From Mactromeris polynyma (lineage: Eukaryota; Mollusca; Bivalvia; Venerida; Mactridae): a DNA stretch of 64,000 bases. The position numbers were made by a program, and so were the translations under genes. Under the pieces are notes generated by a model. That model was not told the DNA's origin. It saw only the letters and a program-made list of their open reading frames with translations, and searched no databases. The DNA is taken from positions 14,570,001-14,634,000 of the forward strand of contig JASFXZ010000016.1 of assembly GCA_032209605.1 (NCBI GenBank). The letters are read 5' to 3'. Below, one piece after another: positions 48,055-60,000 of the stretch. The first letter of the stretch is position 1. Every line of letters starts with the position of its first letter.

Positions 48055-49430
48055 TATACTTCTTTGACATGATAAAATTCTCAAAGGAAATCTACCACAA
48101 TCACCAACTACGGCTGCATTGCAAGAGCGTAATGGTGCGTTCATGAATCGTTTACAAGCATACAAATGAATTTTTTCAATATTGTACATATAATCAATGC
48201 CCCAAATTTCAGCACTATACAATAAAATAGGAACAATCTTAGCATCAAAAAGCTTACAGTAAACACTTTTAGACAAAGGCAATAGGTGATTTAGTAATGA
48301 AAGTAAGTATGCTAATATTCTCTTTGCTTTGTCAGCATTATGTTCTACCATTTTGTAAAGGGATAGCTTGCTGCTAAAGTATAAACCAACATAAGAAAAC
48401 CCACTTACAGGCTGTAACTCATTACCATTATAAATCCATTTTTCGTGCCGTGACAATTTTCCTCCATTTTTAAATACTAATATCCTCGATTTTTCTATAT
48501 TTACAAACAATTTCCATTCCTTACAATATACAGATACAATATTAAGTTGCTTTTGTAAGCCGTTAACAGTATCTGCCGTCAACGCTACATCATCAGAAAA
48601 AAGTAAGAGTAAAATTTGAACTAAGTCAGGTGTAAGCTGTATTCCAACAATATCACTGTCAGTTAAAGCTACATATAGTTCATTGATAAATTAAGTAAAA
48701 AGAATTGGACTCAAATAACAGCCCTGACGTAGTCCTAATGGACAATCAAATACATCACTACAAGCATTATCATTTTTAACACAAGCTTTAACAGAGTTAT
48801 ATATACCTTTTATGTAATTCAAAAGTTTACCTTTGATGCCATAACGTGTAAGAACAGAGTACAATTTGGTTCTATCAATACTATCAAAGGCCTTTTTAAA
48901 ATCAATAAAACCTATGTACAATTTATTTTCTACGTTTATTTAAAATGCTGGTGTACATTTTGCTCAATAGTTGTACAAGTGATATTCCTCTGTAGTTGTC
49001 AGGATTATTTATAGACCATTTTTTATGTAAGGGGACTATAACAGAGAGTGACCATTTTTTTCAGGAAATGTGAAATATACTATTGAATAGTTTTTTTTTC
49101 AAATATGGTAGCAACAATTGTATACTTAAAATGACATGTGCAGATATCAGATCGCTCGCTGAGGCTTTGTTACGTATAAGTTCGTAAATAACAGACACTT
49201 TTTCATCATCAGTGATATCGCCATTAAACAAAACATTTTCGGCATCATTCTCTATATCTTCAACTAGGTTTCCATTATTATCAGCAGTTTCAGGAGTGTC
49301 AATATTGTCAGCCAAGTCAGTCTGAAAAACAGACTGAAAATGGTCATGCCACTGCGTTAAAGAAATTTGCGGTTTTATGCGTGGAGAATTTTGAGCTGAT
49401 TTCACATTTTGCAAAATTGTTTTTGATTAC
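48055..49430 (-). pseudogene. degenerate LINE reverse transcriptase
   Basis: Minus-strand pieces in order: KPQISLTQWHDHFQSVFQTD (49061-49414 region); FIDFKKAFDSIDR, the RT motif A (near 48900); GLRQGCYLSPILF, motif B (near 48710-48750), then a stop; FSDDVALTA, motif C with SDD in place of the usual ADD (near 48580-48600); then a thumb/C-terminal region ending LRILSCQRSIKYIDSW. At least one stop and one frame break interrupt it, so it is dead. No endonuclease domain is visible upstream, so it is 5' truncated. The coding part is also cut at its own 3' side (about 48055), where TRIM-flank DNA resumes. The LINE clade cannot be named. Confidence 0.85.
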
Positions 49431-49692
49431 CCACATACGACACTATTGAATACAGTGATTAAATTCATTGATCATGTGCTTAATAACCCGGAGAGATACC
49501 AATCGCAATTATGGGTACTTATTTCTTTATTTATGTTTAAGTCAAGTATATAAATGAGTTTGACAATCATCGTTCTGCAACAATGATTAAAGAAAAGCAT
49601 CGTCTTTATAGGTATTGGTATTACTGGTTCAATGATATAGTAATTTATATATGTAACTCTTTAGTAAAGGGGGGAAGAAAAGTTGTATATAC

Positions 49693-50054
49693 CAGGGCGT
49701 AGCTATGCTGAGGCACACCGAGGCAGCTGTGTTGGTTACAATTTCCAAACAATCGATCGGGGAGGATGATAGACTTAATGGTTTGGCACTTTGTTTGGTT
49801 TGGTTTTTACACAAAAATATGCCAATCGACTACTTGGACATTCTTCAGCTCCGGGACATCAAAACTTGCCATTGCTTTCGATTCATACGATTAAAATAAA
49901 ACAAAATTGCACTTGATAAATCACTTCACTGGTACATTAAATAAACAGAAAACGCAGGTTAACCCTTCTGTACGCATCCCCCTGAGGGAGGACACTCCCA
50001 GACCCCGCATTCATTGCCATGGTTAAATCAGTTTTGCCTCAAGCTACGGGCCTG
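49693..50054. mobile_element. hAT-like MITE, CAGGGCGTAGC termini
   Basis: The left end CAGGGCGTAGCTATGCTGAG and the right end, read inverted as CAGGCCCGTAGCTTGAGGCA, form imperfect 23-bp termini. Flanks are TA-rich (gtatatac and tatatata), and a (TA)n run follows the right end. The 64-codon open stretch inside is not a gene. Confidence 0.7.
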
Positions 50055-50334
50055 TATATATATATATATATATACATGCGTAAAATATATAATATACCAA
50101 CACTAAGTCATGGTTGATTCACGAATTTGTTTACGTTCATAAATCTACTCTGTTCTGAAATATGAACCTAACATCTATAAAAACATAATAATAATCATTC
50201 ATGTAGGACTTTATATTCTAGTTTTATTTTTTTATTTTTCTACCGTGTACATCGTTGACTATACTAATACCTGGTACTGAGATTTTAAGGATTGTATAAT
50301 ATCATTTCAAATACTGAGCAAAGAGAGAGAATAC

Positions 50335-50640
50335 GTAGCTACAGGAAACGCCACATACATAAGACAGTGCCTCCCCACGCATACATCCGGGAAAACAACA
50401 ATCCATAAAACACAAGGCACTTAAGCAGGTTAAAAGGTACATATGTTAAGGAATAGAGGCACAGGGAATGGCCTGGCAGACCATAAGGAATAACTAGGAG
50501 AATCAAAGTGGACAGTGAAGGAGGGGGGACCAATGGGAAAGATCGCAGGACAACTCAAGACAGTCGGCAGCAATAGGCCGAAACCGGGCGGGAAACAACC
50601 CGAATACCATATACAGTGACCGAAAGCAATCATATATATA
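50335..50640 (-). repeat. interspersed repeat family R1, inverted copy
   Basis: 'aggaaacgccacatacataa' and 'gacagtgcctccccacgcat' mark one edge. Read on the minus strand the body matches 54302-54525 ('ttgttttcccggatgtatgc' against 'ttgtttcccgaaggtctgtg'). Two open stretches on this strand are repeat sequence. Confidence 0.6.
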
Positions 50641-51019
50641 TTAATAACTAGTAATAATTATGAAATCATCAACAAAAAGTTTTGCAAAAAATCGAGCTTC
50701 GATCTTTTACGTTGAAGATACGATATTGAAGCGAATTGTATACTCATGACTTTATTACTGTACAACCTAACATATTTAAGTTGCTAGATCGAATTTTGAT
50801 TTGTTGTTTTTTTTCATTTCAGATAACTGATCCTTAAGGTAATAGCAACGTCTAAGCAACTGCGAAACAAAGGATTTTCCTATCAATGAAGACAGCAATG
50901 CGATCAAACTCATTCTAGTGTTCATAAGTTTCAAACAAGCGTTTACATGACGCAGACTTCAACTTTGACGTTTGATCCGATCCAGTTCATCAAAAATCTT
51001 TAAGTCGAAGAGCAGTTCT
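50641..51019 (+). other. upstream region of the carnosine synthase gene
   Basis: Non-coding. An in-frame TGA at 50966-50968 limits how far the first exon can extend upstream without another exon. No TATA box or initiator can be assigned. Confidence 0.4.
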
Positions 51020-54000
51020 ATGCAAAAGTTCATGGAGGGCGTAATCACGATTGATGACGACAGTTCTTTGTGTAAAGATGACGTCATCATTGAGGATACC
51101 AATGTGACACAAGGCAATGTATGTGATTTTACTTCTGTTGTCCAATACACTTGTTTAATATTATAAATTGTCTGAGAAAGTCGCTTTAATGAAAGTAAAC
51201 AGACCTACGTAATTTCATAAAACTTCATAGCAACATTGCAGACAGATTCCCGTCAATGATCGTATATCAAAGTTGTATACTAGTATAAGCGACATATCCC
51301 CACATATCGATATTATCTTCTAGAGGCATTTTAAATAGTATATAACGTGCTCTTAATATACTAATTTATTAATATATCAGGTTATGATCGATGCGTGCCC
51401 ATCAGTCTTAATCTTGCAGTCGCCGTGCAATCATTGAGCAGTCGACAAAACGTTAATGTTTAACAAGTTCATTAGCAACTGTCAATGGCGATAGATATTG
51501 GTATACATACATATGTATTTGAGAGAAACCCCGCATACGTGTGTCTGTACTCAGATTTTTACACGCGACATTATAGAGATGTGACGTTCGTGGCTTGACT
51601 AAGCTGTACAGAACACGTTAGTGTTGGGGATCAGTATTTGTTATATTTTATAGTTTCGTAATTATCAATAGTTATGTACATTGTTCAATTACTTTTAAGT
51701 TACAGCGGAAATTCCCTAATCCGGAAAATCTCCAGTCCGGAAACTTCCTCTGACCGGGCAATTTTCTCAGTCCCGTTTTAGTTCCTCCAATACAACATAT
51801 GAAATAATCCCCAACAGTCCGGATCCTCCCTATTCCGGAATCCGAACGAATATTTCGGTCCGGATCGTTATTTCACCCTTAAGATAAATCTCCCAAAACC
51901 GGACGATAATTTTCCCCCCAAAAAAACGTCAGAAAGTATATTGACTGAGAATTGAAAGAAGACCTAATAATTTTAATTGTCTCGGGGTGTAGATCATTAG
52001 ACGTTATCATCGTTTTGTTTCTGTTTTGAGGGGAAAAAGGCAAGAACTACTATGAGTTGTACTTATCATGTAAACAATACTTCAAGAACAATTAGAAAGA
52101 TAATGTAAAAACACGCGGTGGTAATATTTTAGCGATTGATGATCCCAGACAATTAAAGGATGAGAAGTAAGACTAATGAAAAACGTCTCCATGGGGTACA
52201 CAAATCACAATTTTTACCCTAGATCATTATTTGCCTCTACGAAAAAAAAATTGAAATGATGCTATTGTGCATAGTTTTCAACTATGGTGTTTTGAACATA
52301 CAACGTCCTATGTGCATATCTGGTCAGAATTGATAGACGGTAACGTCGTGAAACTTAATTGCAGCTATGAAATAATTTGACATGTTGTATGATTTATTGA
52401 AAGATCTGCTTGAGATTAATATATGCACCGAATGCAGTGAAACTATCCAAAACAAATAATTTCATTATGATAACTTCAGATATCAACAAATATTTGACAC
52501 AGCATGTTCTTTGCATATCGCACTGCACACCATCCTTTTATGAAAGGGGCACACATATGCTGGTCTCTTATAACTAATACTTAAGATATATGAATACAAT
52601 TTTCAAGTTTACATAAGTTTTGTAAAATACAGTAACTTAAATTTGCTGATTCTGCAAAGTCGAATAAATGAATGCATTCAGAAATTATATATTACGTCCT
52701 CGATGTATTGCCTACGGACATTCAATGGAGGAATCCTCTCTATTCCAGAATCTCCTCTAATTTGAACTTTACAGTTTGTCCTAGGGTGTTCGGATTAGGG
52801 AGTTTCCATTGTAATTGTTTTCTTTTCAGGACGTGGTCGTGACTTCGGGGCCTCAATATTTGTCAAAAATTGCTGATGGGTATTCGAAAACACACGGCAC
52901 GTTCGTCAGCTGGGAAACTGATGTTAACCTTGACCCACCGAAGTCATGGAAAGAACAGGTGAGAAAACATCCTGGGTTTTGAAGTCACCATTCCTAAACG
53001 ATTAGGTGATATTCACAAACATGACAATCAATAGAATGTAGAGGAGTCGATACAAAATTAATGGTGTACACTTTTTGGTTAAAATTAATATGCTATACAA
53101 CAATCAATTTTCACCATGTTCTCTGGTCTAATGTAACGTGTGTTTTGTCAGTTTCGATTAAATGGACTCTCCACAATATATTTATGATCATTCTCGTGAA
53201 TAACTCCACTCATTATCGTTGTCGAATTATAGTTTTATTCAACCATATGATATAGCCAGGGTCTGTGATTTTGGCGCTTATGGCAAAATTTATTTAAATT
53301 TACATTTTACTTGCATTTGAAAGACCCATATCCCCTGATTACAAAAATAACTTCCATTTCAAAATCTGACCTCGGAAAGGTGTTTTTGATGCCAATTTAA
53401 AAACGTATGTAAAAAGGCATTTTTATGAATTTCAAAATTTATTTCATTTCAATATTTTTATCAATCAATACAATGACAATGACTATTGTGCTTAATACAT
53501 AAGTAATGTTCATAGAACACTGCATATCACCCTAATTGACTTATTGACAAATCTTGATATGCATTTTTCAGAAAACCAGAAGAAAGTGGTTTCAATAAAA
53601 TTACTAAGTTACATGCAGTTGGATATACACCCCGTGTACGCTTTGAATAGAGCTCTATTTGAATCACCTTCCATTAGTTCCCGTACATATTCTTAAGTGT
53701 TTTAGCAAATACTTCACATATAAACACACTATTGTCCCATGAAGCTTCTCTTCAATAATACATACATAGATTACTCTTATTCGGTTTCTCCTTTGTAAAA
53801 CTTTAGTATTCCTGTTAGGATATGAATCATCTTCTTTGACTCTAGTTACAATGTATGTTGCAGAGTCAGACAAACAGATACTGTCCTTTCCAACTTATGT
53901 TTCATTCTTTCTATACAATAAAAGTTCCAATTCTTTTACCAGACTGAATGACTTTTACCAGACATGTTGTACTATTAAACACAAAGGTAAACTGTAATGT

Positions 54001-57000
54001 TTGCCTTTTATATGATCCGATTGTTATTTTCTTACCAGACACCAGAGGGAGACAAATACCTCAGAGATTACTGGAATTCACTACAGTACACACTATATGA
54101 GACAGACCTTCCTGAGACGGTTGACAGAACTAGTAACCCAAGAGTTCTTCAAAACAAAGAACATGTGAACGTGGTTTTCTTGTCGTCTCCTGAAAAGTGT
54201 ATTGGGATCATGTTGGAAGGCAAGTAAATACATATGGAAAAGGATTGGTATACCGTGGGACATATGGCTTTCGTTTTCGCCATCGTATTGTAATACAAAC
54301 TCCTCTCTAACCGCTTTACAAATAATTAGATTTCCCATCTGTCTGTCATCATTAATTCTCCATAGTTGTCCTTTATGGTCGACCAGGTCATTCCGTGCGC
54401 CCCTGTTCCTTTGCGCGTTTGCCCTTGTGCCTCCTCAAATTTCTGACGTTATATGGACTGTTGTTTCCCGAAGGTCTGTGTGGGGAGGCATACTATTGTG
54501 TATGTGGCGTACCTCGTAGATTATTGTAACTTATTGTCTCTTTTACAGCACCAGCCAGTTTCACTTCAGCATTAGTTTCATCGCCATTTTAAATTTGGAT
54601 AGGGTTAAAGGACATGACCAGACCGTAACTTAGTTGCCACGACCAATCAAAACAAATATGCGGCCCTGTTAAGTTACGGACATTGGAGTTAATTATATCA
54701 CTGACTTTTATTATACTTCCATTCCTAGGAGGGAAACATGTCCCTGGCGGATTTCACCTTGTTATGTCTCCATCGTGGTTGTCTAAAACATCGATAAACG
54801 AAGATGGAACACTGTCGAAACTTTGGCTGCACAAGTCGATATCCTTTCACGAAAACGGAACTACTTTCATTGACGAATACACACCCGCAAGACCTGTAAC
54901 TTACCTAGCGAACTACTTTACGAATGTTGTTACCGGTGGACATAGAAACGACGGTGCTGCTATAGAGGTTTGGTGCTTGCGTCTAGTACTGAGTCAGTTT
55001 GATTGTTTCGGGTTTTATGTCTTTTTTTCCAAAATTAATTTAGTTATAATCGGCTGTCAGTTGATATTTCCTGATTCACCAACCCGTTATAACCTGGTCG
55101 GCCACAAGCAACTGACAACTTCTCCACATTAATCCGAGTAAAGAAATGGAGGACAAATAACTTTGGAGGCACTATCAAGTCAAGCTGAGTTTCATACCCA
55201 CGACTTCTACATTACTAGTCGGGCGCTCAACCGACTGAACTAATCAGGCGGGATATTTGGTCCTGATTCGTATAATAATTTTGTTAGAGTTAATGTCTGT
55301 ACTCAAACATCAATATGATATTGTATGTTAAACTATGATTGCACAAACACATCCACTTACAAATGTAAAATATAAAATGTCATAAACAATGGCTAATTTT
55401 ACGTGATAATATCATGATTCTGTTCATTAATTTTCTGCAAAATTGTTTTTGTCATGTTAATAATCTTACACAATGAAATGTTATTTATCAAATAATCTCA
55501 CTTGAGGCCTGAAAACCAAAATAGTGAATTTATTTACTACATTTATATAACGAAGCTGCATCTATTTATTAGCTTGAGTATTCATTATCAATTAGATCTT
55601 CTTTAATATTCATTTTTCATTTATTATTTATATGTGTCTTCATGTACAGAAAGACATTGACTGTCCAATGAGTAGTTCAATAAAGCTTTGTGAAATGGCT
55701 GATGACAAAGTTTGGACACGTGACATCATGGCGTCTGTTGGCATGGAAATACCAATCACATTGGCCTTGGGGAAAAGTACAAAGAGGAAGTTACTTTGCG
55801 GAAGTTCGGATCTGAAATACAAAGACTTCTCCACCTATACGTCTGATAACAGAATGGAACTTGAGGCAGAAGTGACGAAATTCTGCGAGAAACTGAGAAA
55901 CAATGACATAAGAAAGGTATGGAATGCACCATGTGGTAAACTTATATATAATTAGAACAATCTTTGATTCGGTAAAAATTGAATGTAGTTAAGAATAGTT
56001 TATATTGTTAGTCTACAGCCAAAAAACTGTAACACCCATTTGGGACGTACCTGGTAGCATCATGTAGCTCTTATCTTTTTAGTGTTAAAGGTCTGTTTCC
56101 ATTCCTAGGTTGTTGTGAAATCTTCAGGACAGTTTCTAAGAAGTATTGGTGCATCATGCCATAACGTCACTGATGCCATGGAAGTGGTAGATGCTGCGGA
56201 GGCACTCCTTGTGGATATCGACGATGGTTGCTCTGTGTTGATAGAGGAATTCATTGAACCACCCACTTCGTTCAAATCTAGTAGATTAATTGTTTTTTCA
56301 TGGCTTTGTCTTGGTTTGGTTTTATATCTGTAGAACTTTGTATTTGTTTTAAAAACACCAGTTGATACATTTTATACTATTTTGAATATTGTATTTAAAG
56401 ACAGAACTTGGGTGTTCAGAGATATTTAATATGTTTGACAATATATCAATAGGGTGTAATAATGATGTTAGATAAATATATAAAGATGTACAAATTTGAA
56501 TTTTGTCATAACACTGATCAGGATACCTTTACTTAAGTTTGCTTCGTTGGAATAACATAATGTTATATTCATTACATCAGTATCTTATGTATATCAATAT
56601 CCAAGTAGTTTACGTATACAGAATGTCAGTTTGTCTTGTAAAAGTTGAGTAACAAATGCATTATTAATGGCGACAAAGGATATTACAAAGTTCCCTTAAA
56701 CGAGGAAGTGCTGGAAGTTGAGTTGATTTAGAAATAAAGTCATGTTTTGAGGAACACGAAACATTAGTCAGTGGCTCTACCGGGATTCGAACCCGGTCTA
56801 CGGGTTGCCGGTCCGTTAAGCTAACCACTACACCACAGCAACCTAACGTCATTTTCGTGTAAATTTAACTTATATAAAGTTGATTAAGGTTAACTACACT
56901 TTGGACGAAGTACGGGGCGAATTTTTTTTACATCCGCCACACAGCATTTAACAACAGCTGTAGTAATATTGAAATACTAGAGTACTAGAATAATAGTCCT

Positions 57001-60000
57001 GAAAGGAAGATTGTGCTTAGTAAATCATGAATTGGTGAATCATTCATAAGCGACTGATGGGAAAATGGTACACAATGGATCAAAGAAAAAATACTGGTTT
57101 TTAGAAAGTACTCCTTTAAACATTAAAATGTGATTAGTATACATTTGATACTAAGTGATATATCAATTTGATGGATTCGTTTTAGGTAATGTATAATTCT
57201 AATGATAAAAAAGACATCATTTTAACAATATAAAGTTGATCCGTCTTACGAGTGAAAAGATATGCAACACTTGAATGATGGTTTAGGCTGCGAACAATTT
57301 CCCCGCGAGGAGGTTTCTATCGTTGCATACATTTGGAAACCGTAAATAATGCATTGTTATTTATCATTCATAAGCGAAACAGTAATGTGTTAAAAAATAA
57401 GTCTAATTCTCTCACGCTGTCATTCAGACAATCAATGTTTAGGAACGTTTACAATAGTTAAACGATATACAGGGTGTAAAAAAGTTTGAATTTAGATAAA
57501 ATGAGAATAATGCTGTGCACAATAATTTTATTTTACATAAGGAAAGAAACAGCTTTTTCATGATTTTCTGTTTTATTTAGAACTCTTTTACGTTGAAGTA
57601 AACTATTTATCCATAATAATATAGATGGAAAGGGCATTCAGAAAAAAATATTTAAATTCAAACTTCGTGAACAAACTTTTCAACGCCCTGTAGTGGTCGA
57701 GGACTGACCAATGATCTGATAGCCTTGAGATCTTATCCAGCCTCGAGAGAGGTTAAAATGTGAACTTCACAACTCCTGAATTAGGTATTAGTACTAGTTC
57801 TTAAACCAGGAAGAAGTCATCGAAAGTGCTTAATTAAAGTTGTAAACATATTTCTCTTACGATGTAAAATAATACAAAACTCAAATAAAATTACACGAAT
57901 TGTATGAACTCATGACATTAACTCGATAAACTTTATTCACATTGTGCTTTCATGCTTCTAATATCCCTAGTACTGGATTAAGTTCAAGATTGATATGGCT
58001 ATGATAGAGGCTGTTCTATAGTTTTGTTCGAATGTTTTACTGGATTTTATTATATTATGATGTTAGTAATCAGTAATAGTTATTGTTTTAGGTTCAAAAG
58101 AGACTCCTTTGTGGGTTACTGATGAAGATGAAGGATTCCGTGTCCATGCGACCGTCTGTCGGGACTATGACAACACACTTGTAACAACATTGGTAGAACA
58201 AATTACATTAAGCATTCTAATCATTTTTAGATTATATTCTTGATTTGATTTTTAACATTTGGACATAAAGACGGACACATACTTACCTGAAATCGGCATA
58301 TATTTTAAAGTTTCGTGATCCCGTCCACAAGGAGTTCGAAGCTTATTTGAGTCAGACATATATTATTGTGTCTTGAAGACAACCAGCTGATTTCCGGAAG
58401 GTCGATAATTCTACTCAGCTTCCTTCAGTGTCTAAATGTTATTCAGAGAAGTAACTTCGGTCTTCCTATCCATATAAGCTGATCATATGACATTCAAGTT
58501 TTTTCCAACTATGTTAGAATGTACTGCTCTTTTAGTATTGTCTTATCTTTGGTCATACTTGTGCTACCCTTTCTCACTTCGATTATGTTGTCGGGAGTTT
58601 AAGTCTAATATGACAGTCCCATGAATTTGATCGGGTCATTAATCATCTGAAGTGGACATAGAGTAAAGCATATTTGCATTTTTCATGATTGCTCATGATA
58701 CATTTGGAAATAAAGTAGCGAAATAGATAACATTCTCGTAACTTAACCTAGAAGTATTCGAGTCAAACCTAAATTATACTATTAATCTCCCACAGATTGT
58801 ATATTCCCTAGGAATAATTCTACTTTTTTGTTACCATGGAATGTATCTGTATTTATTATTTTACATTTTAGATTAACTGTAATATTGGGAACAAGAATTT
58901 ACCAATTTACGGAGGCAACACGATATGTCAGACCCTAGAATCTACGTTACTAGGCTACAACATCCATGACAAATCATTAATAAGAGATTTGGAACGCGGT
59001 ATTCGGGTACAGAGTGCAAATGTGATGAAAGGAATCATCGATCGAGAAATTTTGCTGTCCGCAGAGGAACGAGGCTCATTTAGGGGACAGACTGTCGTGA
59101 TAGGTAATGCCAACGCACTTTTACTTCCGTGTAATATAGCAGGGTTGGAACTGTTAAATGACGACAACAATAAGTTTGAAGTAGATGTTACGAGCATTTC
59201 AAAATGTGCCTTGATCGTTCGATATTGTTTTTGGTCGCCTTCCCCGCGTGTACATCCTGGACTAGTTAATCTTGTTTTGTCCTCATGCACTTGCGTGAAC
59301 ATCCTCTTCAAAATTATTTTTTTCTAAACTAACATACTCGAAATTGTCAGTGCTTAATCTTTATACAACGATGCTGTACCTCTTCCACTTGTCATAGTTG
59401 TGGAATGAGAATTTTGTATGAAATGTAGTAAAAATAGTAGGAAAGGATCCTTTATTAAGACGATGCTTCCCACCACGTATTCCTAGTGTAAGAAATAAAA
59501 ATGGGGAGTAACTATAGAATAAAATTATTTTGTTTTGGGTCCCATTTCACGTTTCCTCCTTTTATATCTATATTGAGTCGTTCTGAACGTGGCCCACCCT
59601 GCTCTGCAATCTTTCACTTTTATTATATATAATAATATATGTAATAAGTAAAAATGCCTGGGAAACTGAAAAAAACTTCTATTTCATTTTCATTCCAGGA
59701 ATCGATATCATTTTAACACATAAATCGGGAATGCTTAAGCCAGTGGGTATAGATGTTAATGTACATGATTGTTCCATCAACACACATGCGTGTGACTTCA
59801 TGTCGAACCTGTACCTTAAAGCATCAGACCACAGTAGTCGACACATATACAATGCACGTCAGTACGTCCATACTTCAAAAAGAAATATATCCGATCATTC
59901 AACTAATGGAACAATTTTACAAAAAGTGTCTTCATTACTTGATCAAGATTCTCAAATGAAAGAAATTGAAATTGTTTTAAATGAGAACCTGGAAACGCCT

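Noticed and set aside
56771..56846. A functional tRNA gene
   Set aside because: A and B boxes and the T arm are good, but the acceptor strands do not pair and the anticodon loop lacks T33. A SINE head or pseudogene fits better.
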